The notes below the pieces were generated by a model, which worked only from the letters and a program-made list of their open reading frames with translations, had not been told where the DNA came from and did not search any database. A DNA stretch of 18,228 nt from an uncultured Bacteroidales bacterium (GTDB lineage: Bacteria; Bacteroidota; Bacteroidia; Bacteroidales; Paludibacteraceae): the NCBI GenBank assembly GCA_937915765.1, contig CALGHE010000123.1, positions 1 through 18,228 on the forward strand. Reading direction: 5' to 3'. Within the stretch, counting starts at the first letter, position 1, and every line of letters starts with the position of its first letter. Positions 6,010 to 13,387 of this stretch are shown one piece after another. Both the position numbers and the translations under genes were made by a program.

Positions 6010-7785
6010 ATGAAAGAAAATTGGTTTGATAGGCTTCTTTTGTGGAGGGAGCATAATGTAAGTGAGAGGCAGCTTGTGTTGTTTCTCAGTTTTCTTGTGG
6101 GGATATTTTGCGCTTGCGCCGCATTTGTGCTGAAGAGTATCATTGAGTATTTGCACCATCTTGTGAACAGCCAGTTTGCAGATGGCAATCTCAACTACCT
6201 CTATTTGGCGACTCCGATTATAGGCATATTCATCGCAAGCTCGTTTGTGCGCTATATTGTGAAGGACGATATAAGTCATGGTGTTACAAAGATTTTGTAT
6301 GCAATATCTCAGCGCAAGGCCCGCATAAAGAAGCATAATATGTGGTCGTCAATAGTGGCGAGTTCTGTCACAATTGGGTTTGGCGGTTCGGTTGGGGCGG
6401 AGGCCCCTATTGTGCTGACAGGTTCGGCTATAGGCTCGAATTTGGGCAAACTGTTCAGAATGGACCACAAGACGCTGATGCTGCTTGTGGGGTGCGGAGC
6501 GTCCGGCGCCGTGGCAGGAATCTTCAAAGCGCCAATAACCGGAGTCATCTTTACGCTTGAGGTTTTGTTGATGGACTTGACAATGTCATCGATTGTTCCG
6601 CTGCTCATTTCAGCGGTTACAGCCTCTGTGTTCACGCATATATTTTCCGGCTCCGAGTTTATGTTCGGCTTTAGCCTGACGGACCCGTTCACGCCGTCCA
6701 GAGCGCCTTATTACATTGTGCTTGGCGTGGTTTGCGGCTTTGTGTCGCTTTACTTCACGCGAGGAATGCTAATGCTGGAGTCGTTCTTCAAAAGCTTAGA
6801 TTCGCCGTACAAGAAGATGCTGGTAGGCGGATGTATGCTTAGCGTGCTTATCTTCTTTATTCCGCCGTTGTACGGAGAGGGGTATGACACGATAGGCAGT
6901 TTGCTGAACGGAGATGTGGAGAAGATAACGCAAAACAGTGCCTTTTATCCTTTTAGAGAAAACGGGGTGATGCTTCTGTTGTTTCTGTTTCTTGTGATTT
7001 TTTTCAAAATATTTGCGTCGGCGGCAACTAACGGAAGCGGCGGAACCGGAGGTATTTTCGCTCCGAGCCTTTTCATGGGGTGCGTTGCCGGCTATATGAC
7101 AGCTTTTGTCATTAATATCTTTAAAGTTAACAATAGTTTGCCGGAGAAGAATTTCGCTCTTGCGGGCATGGCTGGTGTGATGGCTGGTGTGATGCACGCC
7201 CCTTTGACGGGCACGTTCCTTATTGCGGAACTTACGGGAGGATATGGTCTCTTTGTCAGTTTGATGATTACGGCTACGGTCTCTTACATAACGATTCTTG
7301 CGTTTGAGCCGCATAGTTTGTACGCAATGCGTCTGGCTCAGAAAGGCGAGCTGCTCACGCACAATAAGGACAAAAACGTGCTTACGCTGCTGAAGACGGA
7401 GAATGTGGTGGAGACGGACTTCTTGACTATGTCGCCAGACATGAACTTGGCGGAGGTTGTGACGTTGATTGCTACGTCCAAAAGAAATATTTTCCCTGTG
7501 GTGAATGAGGATAAGTATCTTGTGGGAATATTGACGCTGGACGAAATCAGAAATATCATGTTCCGGCATGAACTTTATGACCGTTTTTATGTTGAAGATT
7601 TGATGATTGCTCCTCCGGGGCTTGTCTCGATAGAAGATTCTATGGAGGATGTGATGAAGATGTTCGAAGATACCAAAGCGTGGAACTTGCCGGTTGTGGA
7701 TGGCAAGGTTTACAAAGGCTTTGTGTCCAAGTCCAAGATATTCAATTCTTACAGAGATATTCTGAAGAAGTTCTCTGATGAGTAG
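6010..7785 (+). CDS. ClC-family chloride channel/antiporter with two CBS domains
   Basis: A 591-residue inner-membrane protein: ClC transmembrane core (about 20-445) followed by a cytoplasmic CBS pair (about 472-520 and 528-585), which in ClC proteins binds adenine nucleotides. The anion-path motifs are visible: GSVGAEAP at 126-133, with Glu131 at the place of the external gating glutamate of E. coli ClC (Glu148); GGTGGIFAP at 344-352 for GxFxP; and Tyr438 in HSLYAM for the central tyrosine. The first motif, usually GSGIP, is replaced by DISHGVTKI (87-95). In KAPITGVIFTLEVL the residue after Glu184 is Val185, where proton-coupled ClCs usually have the internal glutamate (Glu203 in E. coli). 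It has its own -7 box and is followed after a few bases by a GT4 gene. Confidence 0.9.
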   Translation: MKENWFDRLLLWREHNVSERQLVLFLSFLVGIFCACAAFVLKSIIEYLHHLVNSQFADGNLNYLYLATPIIGIFIASSFVRYIVKDDISHGVTKILYAISQRKARIKKHNMWSSIVASSVTIGFGGSVGAEAPIVLTGSAIGSNLGKLFRMDHKTLMLLVGCGASGAVAGIFKAPITGVIFTLEVLLMDLTMSSIVPLLISAVTASVFTHIFSGSEFMFGFSLTDPFTPSRAPYYIVLGVVCGFVSLYFTRGMLMLESFFKSLDSPYKKMLVGGCMLSVLIFFIPPLYGEGYDTIGSLLNGDVEKITQNSAFYPFRENGVMLLLFLFLVIFFKIFASAATNGSGGTGGIFAPSLFMGCVAGYMTAFVINIFKVNNSLPEKNFALAGMAGVMAGVMHAPLTGTFLIAELTGGYGLFVSLMITATVSYITILAFEPHSLYAMRLAQKGELLTHNKDKNVLTLLKTENVVETDFLTMSPDMNLAEVVTLIATSKRNIFPVVNEDKYLVGILTLDEIRNIMFRHELYDRFYVEDLMIAPPGLVSIEDSMEDVMKMFEDTKAWNLPVVDGKVYKGFVSKSKIFNSYRDILKKFSDE

Positions 7786-7794
7786 CATGTGCTT

Positions 7795-8928
7795 ATGATA
7801 ATCGGATTTGATGCAAAACGGGCGGTGCAGAACAGCACCGGTCTGGGCAATTACAGCAGATATGTGATAGATGTGTTGCTCAGGTCTTGTTCAGAAAATA
7901 GTTATAAGCTTTACGCTCCGAAAGAAAAACGGAACGCAAAGCTTTTTGGCATTTTGCAAGGCCGTGAAAATGTGGCGATGTGCTATCCGTTGTCGTATGT
8001 TATGAGGAAGCTTAGTTCGTTGTGGCGCCTGTGGTTTGTGTGTGATGATCTGAAGAGAGACGGGGTGCAGATATATCATGGTTTAAGCAATGAGTTGCCG
8101 CTTTGCATAGGTAAGTGCAAGGGTTTGAAAAGCGTGGTGACGGTGCATGATTTGATATTTAGGAAATTGCCTCATTGCTATAATTTTATTGACCGACATA
8201 TTTATGACTTCAAATTCAGGAGGGCGTGCGAGATTGCGGACGTGATTGTGGCGGTGAGCGAGTGCACCAAGAGGGATATTGTCAAGGAGTATAATATAAG
8301 CCCTGATAAGATAAAGGTGATATATCAAGGGTGCGATGATATTTTTAGAGAACGTTGCAGCGGAGCGCAGTTGGAGGTGGTGCGAGACAAGTATAGTCTG
8401 CCGCGCAGGTTTATCCTTTCTGTCGGTTCTATTGAGGAGAGGAAAAATGCTTTGGCAATAGTGAAGGCAATGGCTGAATTGCCAGAAGAGCTAAGTCTGG
8501 TTCTGGTGGGCAGACGTACCGCTTACTCAAAGAGGCTGAAGCGTTATGCGGCAGATGCGGGTTTGTCTGGGCGTGTTCATGTTTTGCATAACGTGGAGCA
8601 TGCAGATTTGCCTGCTGTTTATCAGATGTCAGAAACGTTTGTTTATCCCTCCTTCTACGAAGGTTTCGGCATTCCGGTGCTGGAGGCTTTGGTTTCCGGA
8701 GTTCCTGTTGTGGCGGCATCTGGCTCCTGTTTGGAAGAGACTGGCGGCGCCGGTTCTTTATATGTCTCCCCTTATGATGTACATGCTTTGGCAGAGGCTA
8801 TAAAAAGCACCTTTGACAAGGCGACGAGGGAGAGCATGGTCAGCGCAGGCTTGGAGCATGCCCGTAAATTTGAGAGTGACAGGGTAGGGCAGGCGTTGTG
8901 TGAACTGTACGAATCTCTTTTAGTCTGA
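7795..8928 (+). CDS. GT4-family glycosyltransferase
   Basis: A 377-residue GT-B-fold retaining glycosyltransferase. The N-terminal domain has a glycine-containing acceptor loop, STGLGNYSRYV (14-24), and the segment VTVHDLIF (116-122), typical of mannosyltransferase-like GT4 enzymes. The C-terminal donor domain has LSVGSIEERKN (208-218) and the EGFGIPVLE motif with Glu289 and Glu297, the E-x7-E pair that holds the nucleotide sugar. It is cytoplasmic and probably membrane-associated, adding one sugar to an LPS or capsule intermediate; donor and acceptor cannot be told. The ATG at 7795 is preferred over a GTG at 7789 that would add two residues. It lies 9 bases after the ClC gene and faces the polysaccharide genes on the other strand, ending 31 bases from the dehydrogenase. 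Confidence 0.87.
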   Translation: MIIGFDAKRAVQNSTGLGNYSRYVIDVLLRSCSENSYKLYAPKEKRNAKLFGILQGRENVAMCYPLSYVMRKLSSLWRLWFVCDDLKRDGVQIYHGLSNELPLCIGKCKGLKSVVTVHDLIFRKLPHCYNFIDRHIYDFKFRRACEIADVIVAVSECTKRDIVKEYNISPDKIKVIYQGCDDIFRERCSGAQLEVVRDKYSLPRRFILSVGSIEERKNALAIVKAMAELPEELSLVLVGRRTAYSKRLKRYAADAGLSGRVHVLHNVEHADLPAVYQMSETFVYPSFYEGFGIPVLEALVSGVPVVAASGSCLEETGGAGSLYVSPYDVHALAEAIKSTFDKATRESMVSAGLEHARKFESDRVGQALCELYESLLV

Positions 8929-8959
8929 GCCTTTTTTGTAGCTGTAAAAAGAGCTGTTC

Positions 8960-10237
8960 TTAAAGTCTGCCGTCTATATCAGCTCTGTTAAAAGTGCCTT
9001 TCACGTCATAAACTACGCCTTTTTGCGGGTCTGACAGAAAGTCGCGCACGTTTGCAGATTTGAATTTGTCATGAGCCACCGCAAGTATAACTGCGTCAAA
9101 AAGCCCTTTCAGACCGTTTGTGTCACATTTAATATCCAGCCCGAATGTTTTTTTCACAGACTCGGAGTCGGCCCAAGGGTCGCAAATGGTAATGTTTTCG
9201 GTGTATTCGGACAGTGTGTGGTATATGTCTATCACCTTTGTGTTGCGTGTGTCAGGACAGTTCTCCTTGAACGTTATGCCGAGTATCAGAATCTTGGAGT
9301 CTTTGACCAGCACGCCTTTTTTGTTCATCAGTTTTATGGTTTGATTCGCCACATAGTCGCCCATTCCGTCGTTAAGCCTTCTTGCTGCGGTCATCACACG
9401 AGGCAGCACACCGTAAACCTGCGCCTTTTGTATCAGGTAGTAAGGGTCAACGCTTATGCAGTGCCCGCCCACGAGTCCCGGCGTCATTTTGATGAAGTTC
9501 CACTTGCTTGACGCGGCCTCTATCACGTCGTGAGTGTCGATGTCCATCGCGTTAAAGATTTTAGCAAGCTCGTTCATGAAGGCTATGTTTACGTCGCGCT
9601 GCGCGTTTTCAATTATTTTAGACGCTTCCGCCACCTTTATGGACGGCGCTTTGTGCGTTCCGTTAGTCAGCACGGAGTTGTAAACATTGTCGATGAAGTC
9701 TGCTGTTTCCGGAGTTGAGCCGGACGTAACCTTCTTTATCTTTTCCACCGTATGGAGCTTGTCACCCGGGTTGATGCGTTCCGGAGAATATCCTGCAAAG
9801 AAATCTTTGTTAAGCGTCAGTCCGGACGTCTTTTCCACAACAGGGATGCACTCCTCTTCTGTCACGCCCGGATATACGGTCGATTCGTAAACGACTATGT
9901 CGCCTTTGGAGATAACCTTTCCCACGCTCTCGCTGGCGCTTAGAAGAGGACGCAGGTCCGGACGGTTGCTGTTGTCAACAGGAGTAGGGACGGCAACAAC
10001 GTAGAAATTGCAGTCTTTGATGTCGCTGAGGTCAGACGTGCACGATAGCCCGCCGGTCAGAGCCGCCTTCAGCGTGTCCTCGCCAATCTCAAGAGTGTCG
10101 TCAAAACCTTTGTTCAAAGCCTCTACACGCTCTTTGTCAAGGTCGAACCCGACTGTCTGGTACTTTGTCGAAAATAACCTTGCGAGGGGCAGCCCCACAT
10201 ATCCAAGCCCGATGACTGCAATTTTCAAATTGTTCAT
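8960..10237 (-). CDS. tviB: UDP-N-acetylhexosamine 6-dehydrogenase (TviB/WbpO type)
   Basis: A 425-residue nucleotide-sugar dehydrogenase that oxidises C6 of a UDP-N-acetylhexosamine to the uronic acid with two NAD+. The N-terminal NAD-binding loop is GLGYVG (10-15). Middle-domain landmarks are VPTPVD (83-88), ESTVYPG (118-124), GYSPERINPGDK (149-160) and the helix with IENAQRDVNIAF (209-220). The catalytic cysteine is Cys260 in GLVGGHCISVDPYYL, and SKWNF (244-248) precedes it. The C-terminal domain has ILGITFKENCPDTRNTK. The ESTVYPG, SPERINPGDK and FKENCPD forms agree with TviB/WbpO, which make UDP-GalNAcA or UDP-GlcNAcA for Vi antigen and B-band O antigen, rather than with UDP-glucose dehydrogenase. 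It is the last gene of a minus-strand run after two glycosyltransferases. No epimerase partner is present in the window. Confidence 0.9.
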   Translation of the reverse strand: MNNLKIAVIGLGYVGLPLARLFSTKYQTVGFDLDKERVEALNKGFDDTLEIGEDTLKAALTGGLSCTSDLSDIKDCNFYVVAVPTPVDNSNRPDLRPLLSASESVGKVISKGDIVVYESTVYPGVTEEECIPVVEKTSGLTLNKDFFAGYSPERINPGDKLHTVEKIKKVTSGSTPETADFIDNVYNSVLTNGTHKAPSIKVAEASKIIENAQRDVNIAFMNELAKIFNAMDIDTHDVIEAASSKWNFIKMTPGLVGGHCISVDPYYLIQKAQVYGVLPRVMTAARRLNDGMGDYVANQTIKLMNKKGVLVKDSKILILGITFKENCPDTRNTKVIDIYHTLSEYTENITICDPWADSESVKKTFGLDIKCDTNGLKGLFDAVILAVAHDKFKSANVRDFLSDPQKGVVYDVKGTFNRADIDGRL

Positions 10238-10336
10238 TTCTGATGATGTAAAATTGTGTTAAAAATAACCTGCCTAAAGGTAATACATTTATTTTGAAGT
10301 GAGGTAAGATAGTTTGAGAAATTGCAGCAAATAGTT

Positions 10337-11404
10337 TCAATTGCAGATAAAAGCCTCCACTTTTTCACGATTTGTGTTAAAGTCAAATTTGTCCAATACC
10401 GTGCAGAGACCGTTTTCTCCGAATGTTTTCCGCATATTTTCATCGTCAATAAGTTTCTGAAGGGCGTTTGCAAAAGCCTCCGTGTCGTTCCATTTTACGA
10501 GAAAGCCGTTGTGTCCGTTGGATATTATTTCGGGGTTACTGCTGATGTCAAACGCCACAACCGCCTTTTTTTCCAGCATTGCTTCTGTCAGCACGTATCC
10601 GAACCCCTCCCATTCGGATGTGAGGGCGAAAATGTCAGCCTTAGCCATGAAGTCGTGAGGCTTGTCTATGAATCCGCAGAACGTCACAATGTCAAGCAGG
10701 TTCATGTTTTTCGCCTTTGCTGCAAGCTCTTCCTTCAGAGGGCCGTCGCCGCCAATGACGAACCTGCACTTCACGTTTCTATGCTTCAAGATGGCAGCCA
10801 CGTCGAGCAGGAGGTCCTGCCTCTTCTGATGTACCATTCGCCCTAAATTGCAGATGACCGGAACGTCGTTTTTTGTCGATGAAAAGGCACTTTTTTTGCT
10901 TGTGTCGATGCCGTTGTAGATAACGGTTATTTTCTCTTCAGGCACAAGAGAGCTGTTGTTTTTCAGAACGCTCTGCTTAGTTGCGTTAGAGTTTGCCAAA
11001 ATGTGTGTGACGCACTTTCTGTACAGTAAACGGTTCATTGCGGTGTCCTTTATGGGTATGTCGCTGCCTTTGCGGAAAATTATCTTCCTTGTTCCGGCAA
11101 GTCCGCACAGCGGAGCGAAAGTCTTAAGGTCGCGAGACGAGTTCATCAAAACAGCGTCAAACCGTTCTTTTTTCAAGAAAGACCATACGGCAAATAGCTT
11201 TGCAGGATTTAGAAAGGATAAATTGCTTATTTTAAATGATTTAGTCTTCAAGCCGCTCTCTTGAGCTTTGGTCAGCAGAGGGCTTTCGGGGAGAGACACA
11301 ACCGTGACGTCATGTCCTTTCCGGTGCATATACAGGGCGTGCTCCAAGTGCCATTTTTCGCCGCCGCCCCAAATCTTTAGACAATTGATAAAACAAACCT
11401 TCAT
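10337..11404 (-). CDS. GT4-family glycosyltransferase
   Basis: A 355-residue GT-B enzyme. The N-terminus carries the acceptor-side glycine loop WGGGEKWHLEHAL (12-24); the donor domain has CNLGRMVHQKRQDLLLDVA (185-203), IGGDGPLKEEL (217-227) and the EWEGFGYVLTEAM segment with Glu266 and Glu274 (E-x7-E). The sequence resembles GT4 enzymes that act in LPS core or O-antigen assembly; its donor sugar is unknown. Its ATG overlaps the stop codon of the upstream GT2 gene by four bases (ATGA on the minus strand), a sign of translational coupling, and 99 bases separate it from the dehydrogenase downstream. Confidence 0.87.
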   Translation of the reverse strand: MKVCFINCLKIWGGGEKWHLEHALYMHRKGHDVTVVSLPESPLLTKAQESGLKTKSFKISNLSFLNPAKLFAVWSFLKKERFDAVLMNSSRDLKTFAPLCGLAGTRKIIFRKGSDIPIKDTAMNRLLYRKCVTHILANSNATKQSVLKNNSSLVPEEKITVIYNGIDTSKKSAFSSTKNDVPVICNLGRMVHQKRQDLLLDVAAILKHRNVKCRFVIGGDGPLKEELAAKAKNMNLLDIVTFCGFIDKPHDFMAKADIFALTSEWEGFGYVLTEAMLEKKAVVAFDISSNPEIISNGHNGFLVKWNDTEAFANALQKLIDDENMRKTFGENGLCTVLDKFDFNTNREKVEAFICN

Positions 11405-12138
11405 AACTTGTCAGAATTACTGTATTTCCAATAAACAAACTTAGCTCCGGTCAGGCTGAGTCTGAAACCCAGCGAGCCGTCGAGGAAGCCCAGCTTCAGC
11501 ACGTATATTCTGAAAAACCTGAAGGCTGCCTTTGCATATATTTTGAGTGCGGAATATCTTTTGCCGCCAAGTTCTTTTGCCGCCAGAAGAGCGTATTTGC
11601 GGGCTTTCTCTTCGTGCTGCTCAACGCTTTGGTAAGTGTAGTGCAGAATGTCGCCGCGCAGGTGCTTTACCTTAGAACTATCTTTGCAGCAGACAGACTC
11701 ATGCACCAGCTTGTTGTTCCAGCTTATTTGTTGGCGGTCGAACAGCCTGATTTTTGTGTCCGGATACCAGCCGCAGAACCTGATGCGTTTGCCGCAGTAA
11801 AAGTTTTGTCGGTTGAAGGAGTATGCGGCATAATCGTCTATGTTTTTTATGTTTTTTATAGAGTGAGCCATCTCTGCGGAGACCACCTCGTCGGCGTCCA
11901 GTGAGAGAATCCAGCGGTTCGAGGCCAGGCTTGTGGCGAACTGTTTTTGAGGTCCGTAGCCTTCGAACTTGTTTTTGAAGAAACGCGCGCCAAGCCGGTT
12001 GCAAATCTCCTCTGTGCGGTCGGTCGAGAACGAGTCAACCACAACAATCTCGCTTGCGACGGGGAGCAGCGATTTTATGCACCGCTCAATGTTAGCCTCC
12101 TCGTTGTATGTTATTATCACTGCAGAAATATCGCTCAT
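11401..12138 (-). CDS. GT2-family glycosyltransferase, WaaE/KdtX-like
   Basis: A 245-residue GT-A-fold inverting enzyme. The nucleotide-binding start is ISAVIITYNEEANIERCI (4-21), followed by VVVDSFSTDRTEEI (32-45) and the metal-binding DAD at residues 81-83 in LSLDADEV. The central part (KIRLFDRQ and LVHESV, with HLRGDILHYTY) is the pattern of WaaE/KdtX-like proteins, which add a sugar to inner-core LPS heptose in enterobacteria. A longer frame reaches upstream to 12216, but the ATG at 12138 gives the family N-terminus, and a -7 box at 12156-12163 lies inside the extension. The gene starts the minus-strand polysaccharide unit and overlaps the next gene by four bases. Confidence 0.87.
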   Translation of the reverse strand: MSDISAVIITYNEEANIERCIKSLLPVASEIVVVDSFSTDRTEEICNRLGARFFKNKFEGYGPQKQFATSLASNRWILSLDADEVVSAEMAHSIKNIKNIDDYAAYSFNRQNFYCGKRIRFCGWYPDTKIRLFDRQQISWNNKLVHESVCCKDSSKVKHLRGDILHYTYQSVEQHEEKARKYALLAAKELGGKRYSALKIYAKAAFRFFRIYVLKLGFLDGSLGFRLSLTGAKFVYWKYSNSDKL

Positions 12139-12155
12139 AAGAAAAAATTTACATG

Positions 12156-12163
12156 CAAATATA
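12156..12163 (-). promoter_or_regulatory. -7 box of the minus-strand glycosyltransferase unit
   Basis: On the minus strand this reads TATATTTG, a perfect TAnnTTTG, 17 bases before the GT2 ATG at 12138. I see no convincing TTTG 19-21 bases further upstream. The position supports the chosen start. Confidence 0.5.
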
Positions 12164-12237
12164 TGCAAAAAACTATTATGAGTCTGATAAATATGACGAA
12201 ACCAATACTGGAGCATCTTTTACAAGGGGAGAAAAAT

Positions 12238-12280
12238 AAAAAAACGCCAAACTGGCCATTCGGACAGAGTGACGTTTTTT
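12238..12280 (-). terminator. terminator after the DUF4595-like gene, possibly bidirectional
   Basis: Arms at 12245-12254 and 12265-12274 pair with two central mismatches and one wobble, CC/GG (12256-12257 and 12262-12263) closes an ATTC loop, and A/T runs flank both sides (A at 12238-12244, T at 12275-12280). On the minus strand this gives a stem followed by seven T residues, just before the promoter of the GT2 gene. It separates the lipoprotein gene from the glycosyltransferase unit. Confidence 0.7.
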
Positions 12281-12297
12281 GCTTTTTTTGAACGGGA

Positions 12298-13101
12298 TTA
12301 TTCCCACTTCAAAGTGGCAGTGATATAATTTTCTTCGGTATTATACATTGTGAAACTTTTCACATATCCGTCAGAGTCAAATGTATAAGAAAATTCAACG
12401 AAAACCTCTGTGTTTCTTTCAATTTTAGAAGGTAGTGCATTTAGTTTTAATCCAAATAACTCGGGGTTTGTGTAAACTAAATTAGTCAAATCCAGCTCCA
12501 ACCAAGCGGCCATTGCGAATAAAGGGAAGTATCCGTTGCAAGTTTTGTCATTATAAGAAATTGAATAAGGAGTACCGTCTTCTTCGACATAGGATGTGAT
12601 TTTATTGTTTTCCCATGTGTAGCGTGCCTTTGGCTTGTTATCTATGTTAAGTTGTTCAATTATTCTGTTATCTGAGTTGTAGGTTAACTCGGTAATCTCG
12701 CTGCTTTGTGTGGCTCCGTTAACGTCAACGCTTTCAGTCATTGACTTAATTAATCCGTTTTCAAGCTTGTATAAATAGTGAAAGTGATGGTCTCCGGATT
12801 TACGGTCTTCGGAAATAGAGTTTCCTTCCCATGTGTAGTTAAAAATATAATTATCCTCATCGTCCTCATCGTAGAATTCCTCATTGTATTTACAAGAGAC
12901 AAGTCTGTTATTTTCGTCATAGCTGAACTTAAAAGTCTCTGTCTCCGTATAATTTCCCTCATTGTACACGATTTTCGTTTCAACAAGTTTTTTGCTCTTG
13001 TTGTTCTGAGCAGGTTCGTCGTCATCTTCTTCACACGCTGTGAAGTTCACGCACATAAGCACGGCAGCCAAAGTCAAGCCGATAGTTCTGAATGTTTTCA
13101 T
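12298..13101 (-). CDS. DUF4595-like lipoprotein with YD-like beta repeats
   Basis: A 267-residue secreted protein of a type common in gut Bacteroidota. The signal peptide runs MKTFRTIGLTLAAVLMCVNF with the lipobox FTAC and Cys23 as the lipidated residue. The next residues, EEDDDEP, are strongly acidic, like the lipoprotein export signals that send Bacteroidota lipoproteins to the cell surface. The rest is a series of degenerate strand repeats such as FKFSYDENNRLVSCKY, LTYNSDNRIIEQLNI and FSYTFDSDGYVKSFTMY, spaced through residues 58-260, similar to RHS/YD or toxin_YD-like wedges. Function is unknown. Base composition is visibly more A/T-rich than in neighbours. It has its own terminator downstream and lies beneath the structured RNA gene, on the same strand. 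DUF4595 is assigned from memory of the pattern; a related family is possible. Confidence 0.75.
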   Translation of the reverse strand: MKTFRTIGLTLAAVLMCVNFTACEEDDDEPAQNNKSKKLVETKIVYNEGNYTETETFKFSYDENNRLVSCKYNEEFYDEDDEDNYIFNYTWEGNSISEDRKSGDHHFHYLYKLENGLIKSMTESVDVNGATQSSEITELTYNSDNRIIEQLNIDNKPKARYTWENNKITSYVEEDGTPYSISYNDKTCNGYFPLFAMAAWLELDLTNLVYTNPELFGLKLNALPSKIERNTEVFVEFSYTFDSDGYVKSFTMYNTEENYITATLKWE

Positions 13102-13112
13102 TGTAATAAATA

Positions 13113-13120
13113 AAAATGTA
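13113..13120 (-). promoter_or_regulatory. possible -7 box of the DUF4595-like gene
   Basis: The minus strand reads TACATTTT here, one base off TAnnTTTG, 12 bases before the ATG. No -33 partner is evident. An eight-base palindrome TTCCGGAA at 13137-13144 lies just upstream. Read-through from the RNA gene is an alternative source of transcription. Confidence 0.3.
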
Positions 13121-13155
13121 AAAAATGCCTCATAGTTTCCGGAAGAGAACGTTAT

Positions 13156-13382
13156 AAAAATGGTTAAGGCGTGGAAACTTTAACTTATTATCCCATTGAG
13201 GCTCTGGACTGCCCTGATTGTATAACAAGCAAAGCCCACGCCCCATGATATAATAATCCCATAAGGGTATTACACATCATAGACGTGGGCGTTTCCTGCT
13301 CATTATCCACAATCTCAGAATTGTCCAGATTCCAACGGGGGATAACTTTGCTAAACGCCCTTTATAAGTCTGTTCAAAAGAA
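13156..13382 (-). ncRNA. ssrS: 6S-type regulatory RNA (rod-shaped, about 220 nt)
   Basis: This gap between protein genes folds into one long rod. Paired arms (plus coordinates) are 13166-13172 with 13355-13362 (closing stem, one bulge), 13188-13194 with 13339-13345 (TTATCCC/GGGATAA), 13196-13198 with 13333-13335, 13203-13209 with 13323-13329 (TCTGGAC/GTCCAGA), 13214-13217 with 13315-13318, 13218-13221 with 13309-13312, 13222-13225 with 13303-13306, 13228-13231 with 13297-13300, 13234-13240 with 13284-13290 (GCCCACG/CGTGGGC) and 13245-13249 with 13276-13280. Unpaired segments 13173-13187 and 13346-13354 form a bubble near the closing stem. A full promoter on the minus strand points into it, and a T run (13160-13156 on that strand) follows the closing stem. 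Size, single-rod shape and the bubble match 6S RNA, which sequesters RNA polymerase carrying the primary sigma factor. Ends are approximate. A lineage-specific RNA of other function is the alternative. Confidence 0.7.
13321..13350 (+). promoter_or_regulatory. promoter-like sequence inside the RNA gene (6S product-RNA start or sbcD promoter)
   Basis: TTG at 13321-13323, a 19-base spacer and a perfect TAACTTTG -7 box at 13343-13350 are read on the plus strand, antisense to the RNA. If the RNA is 6S, its 5' arm would be the template and transcription would start near 13355-13358. As plain DNA it could also drive sbcD with a leader of about 150 bases. Confidence 0.5.
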
Positions 13383-13387
13383 CGGCG

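Noticed and set aside
8931..8951. C-T6 / A5-G arms between the convergent GT4 and dehydrogenase genes as a bidirectional terminator
   Set aside because: The stem is nearly all A-T with a single G-C pair; the convergent arrangement makes a terminator likely, but the sequence does not show one convincingly.
10238..10336. Promoter for the dehydrogenase in the 99-base gap (minus-strand TACCTTTA at 10282-10275)
   Set aside because: The -7 match lacks the final G and no TTTG lies 19-21 bases upstream; the gene may simply be read from the unit's first promoter.
10322..10846. Plus-strand open frame of 174 codons over the GT4 and intergenic region
   Set aside because: It overlaps a GT4 gene with clear motifs on the opposite strand and resembles no family.
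13156..13382. The structured region as a riboswitch controlling the DUF4595-like gene
   Set aside because: The fold is one closed rod with a terminal stem and ends before the leader of the gene; there is no alternative terminator/antiterminator pair or sequestered start site, and the shape fits a free-standing RNA better.
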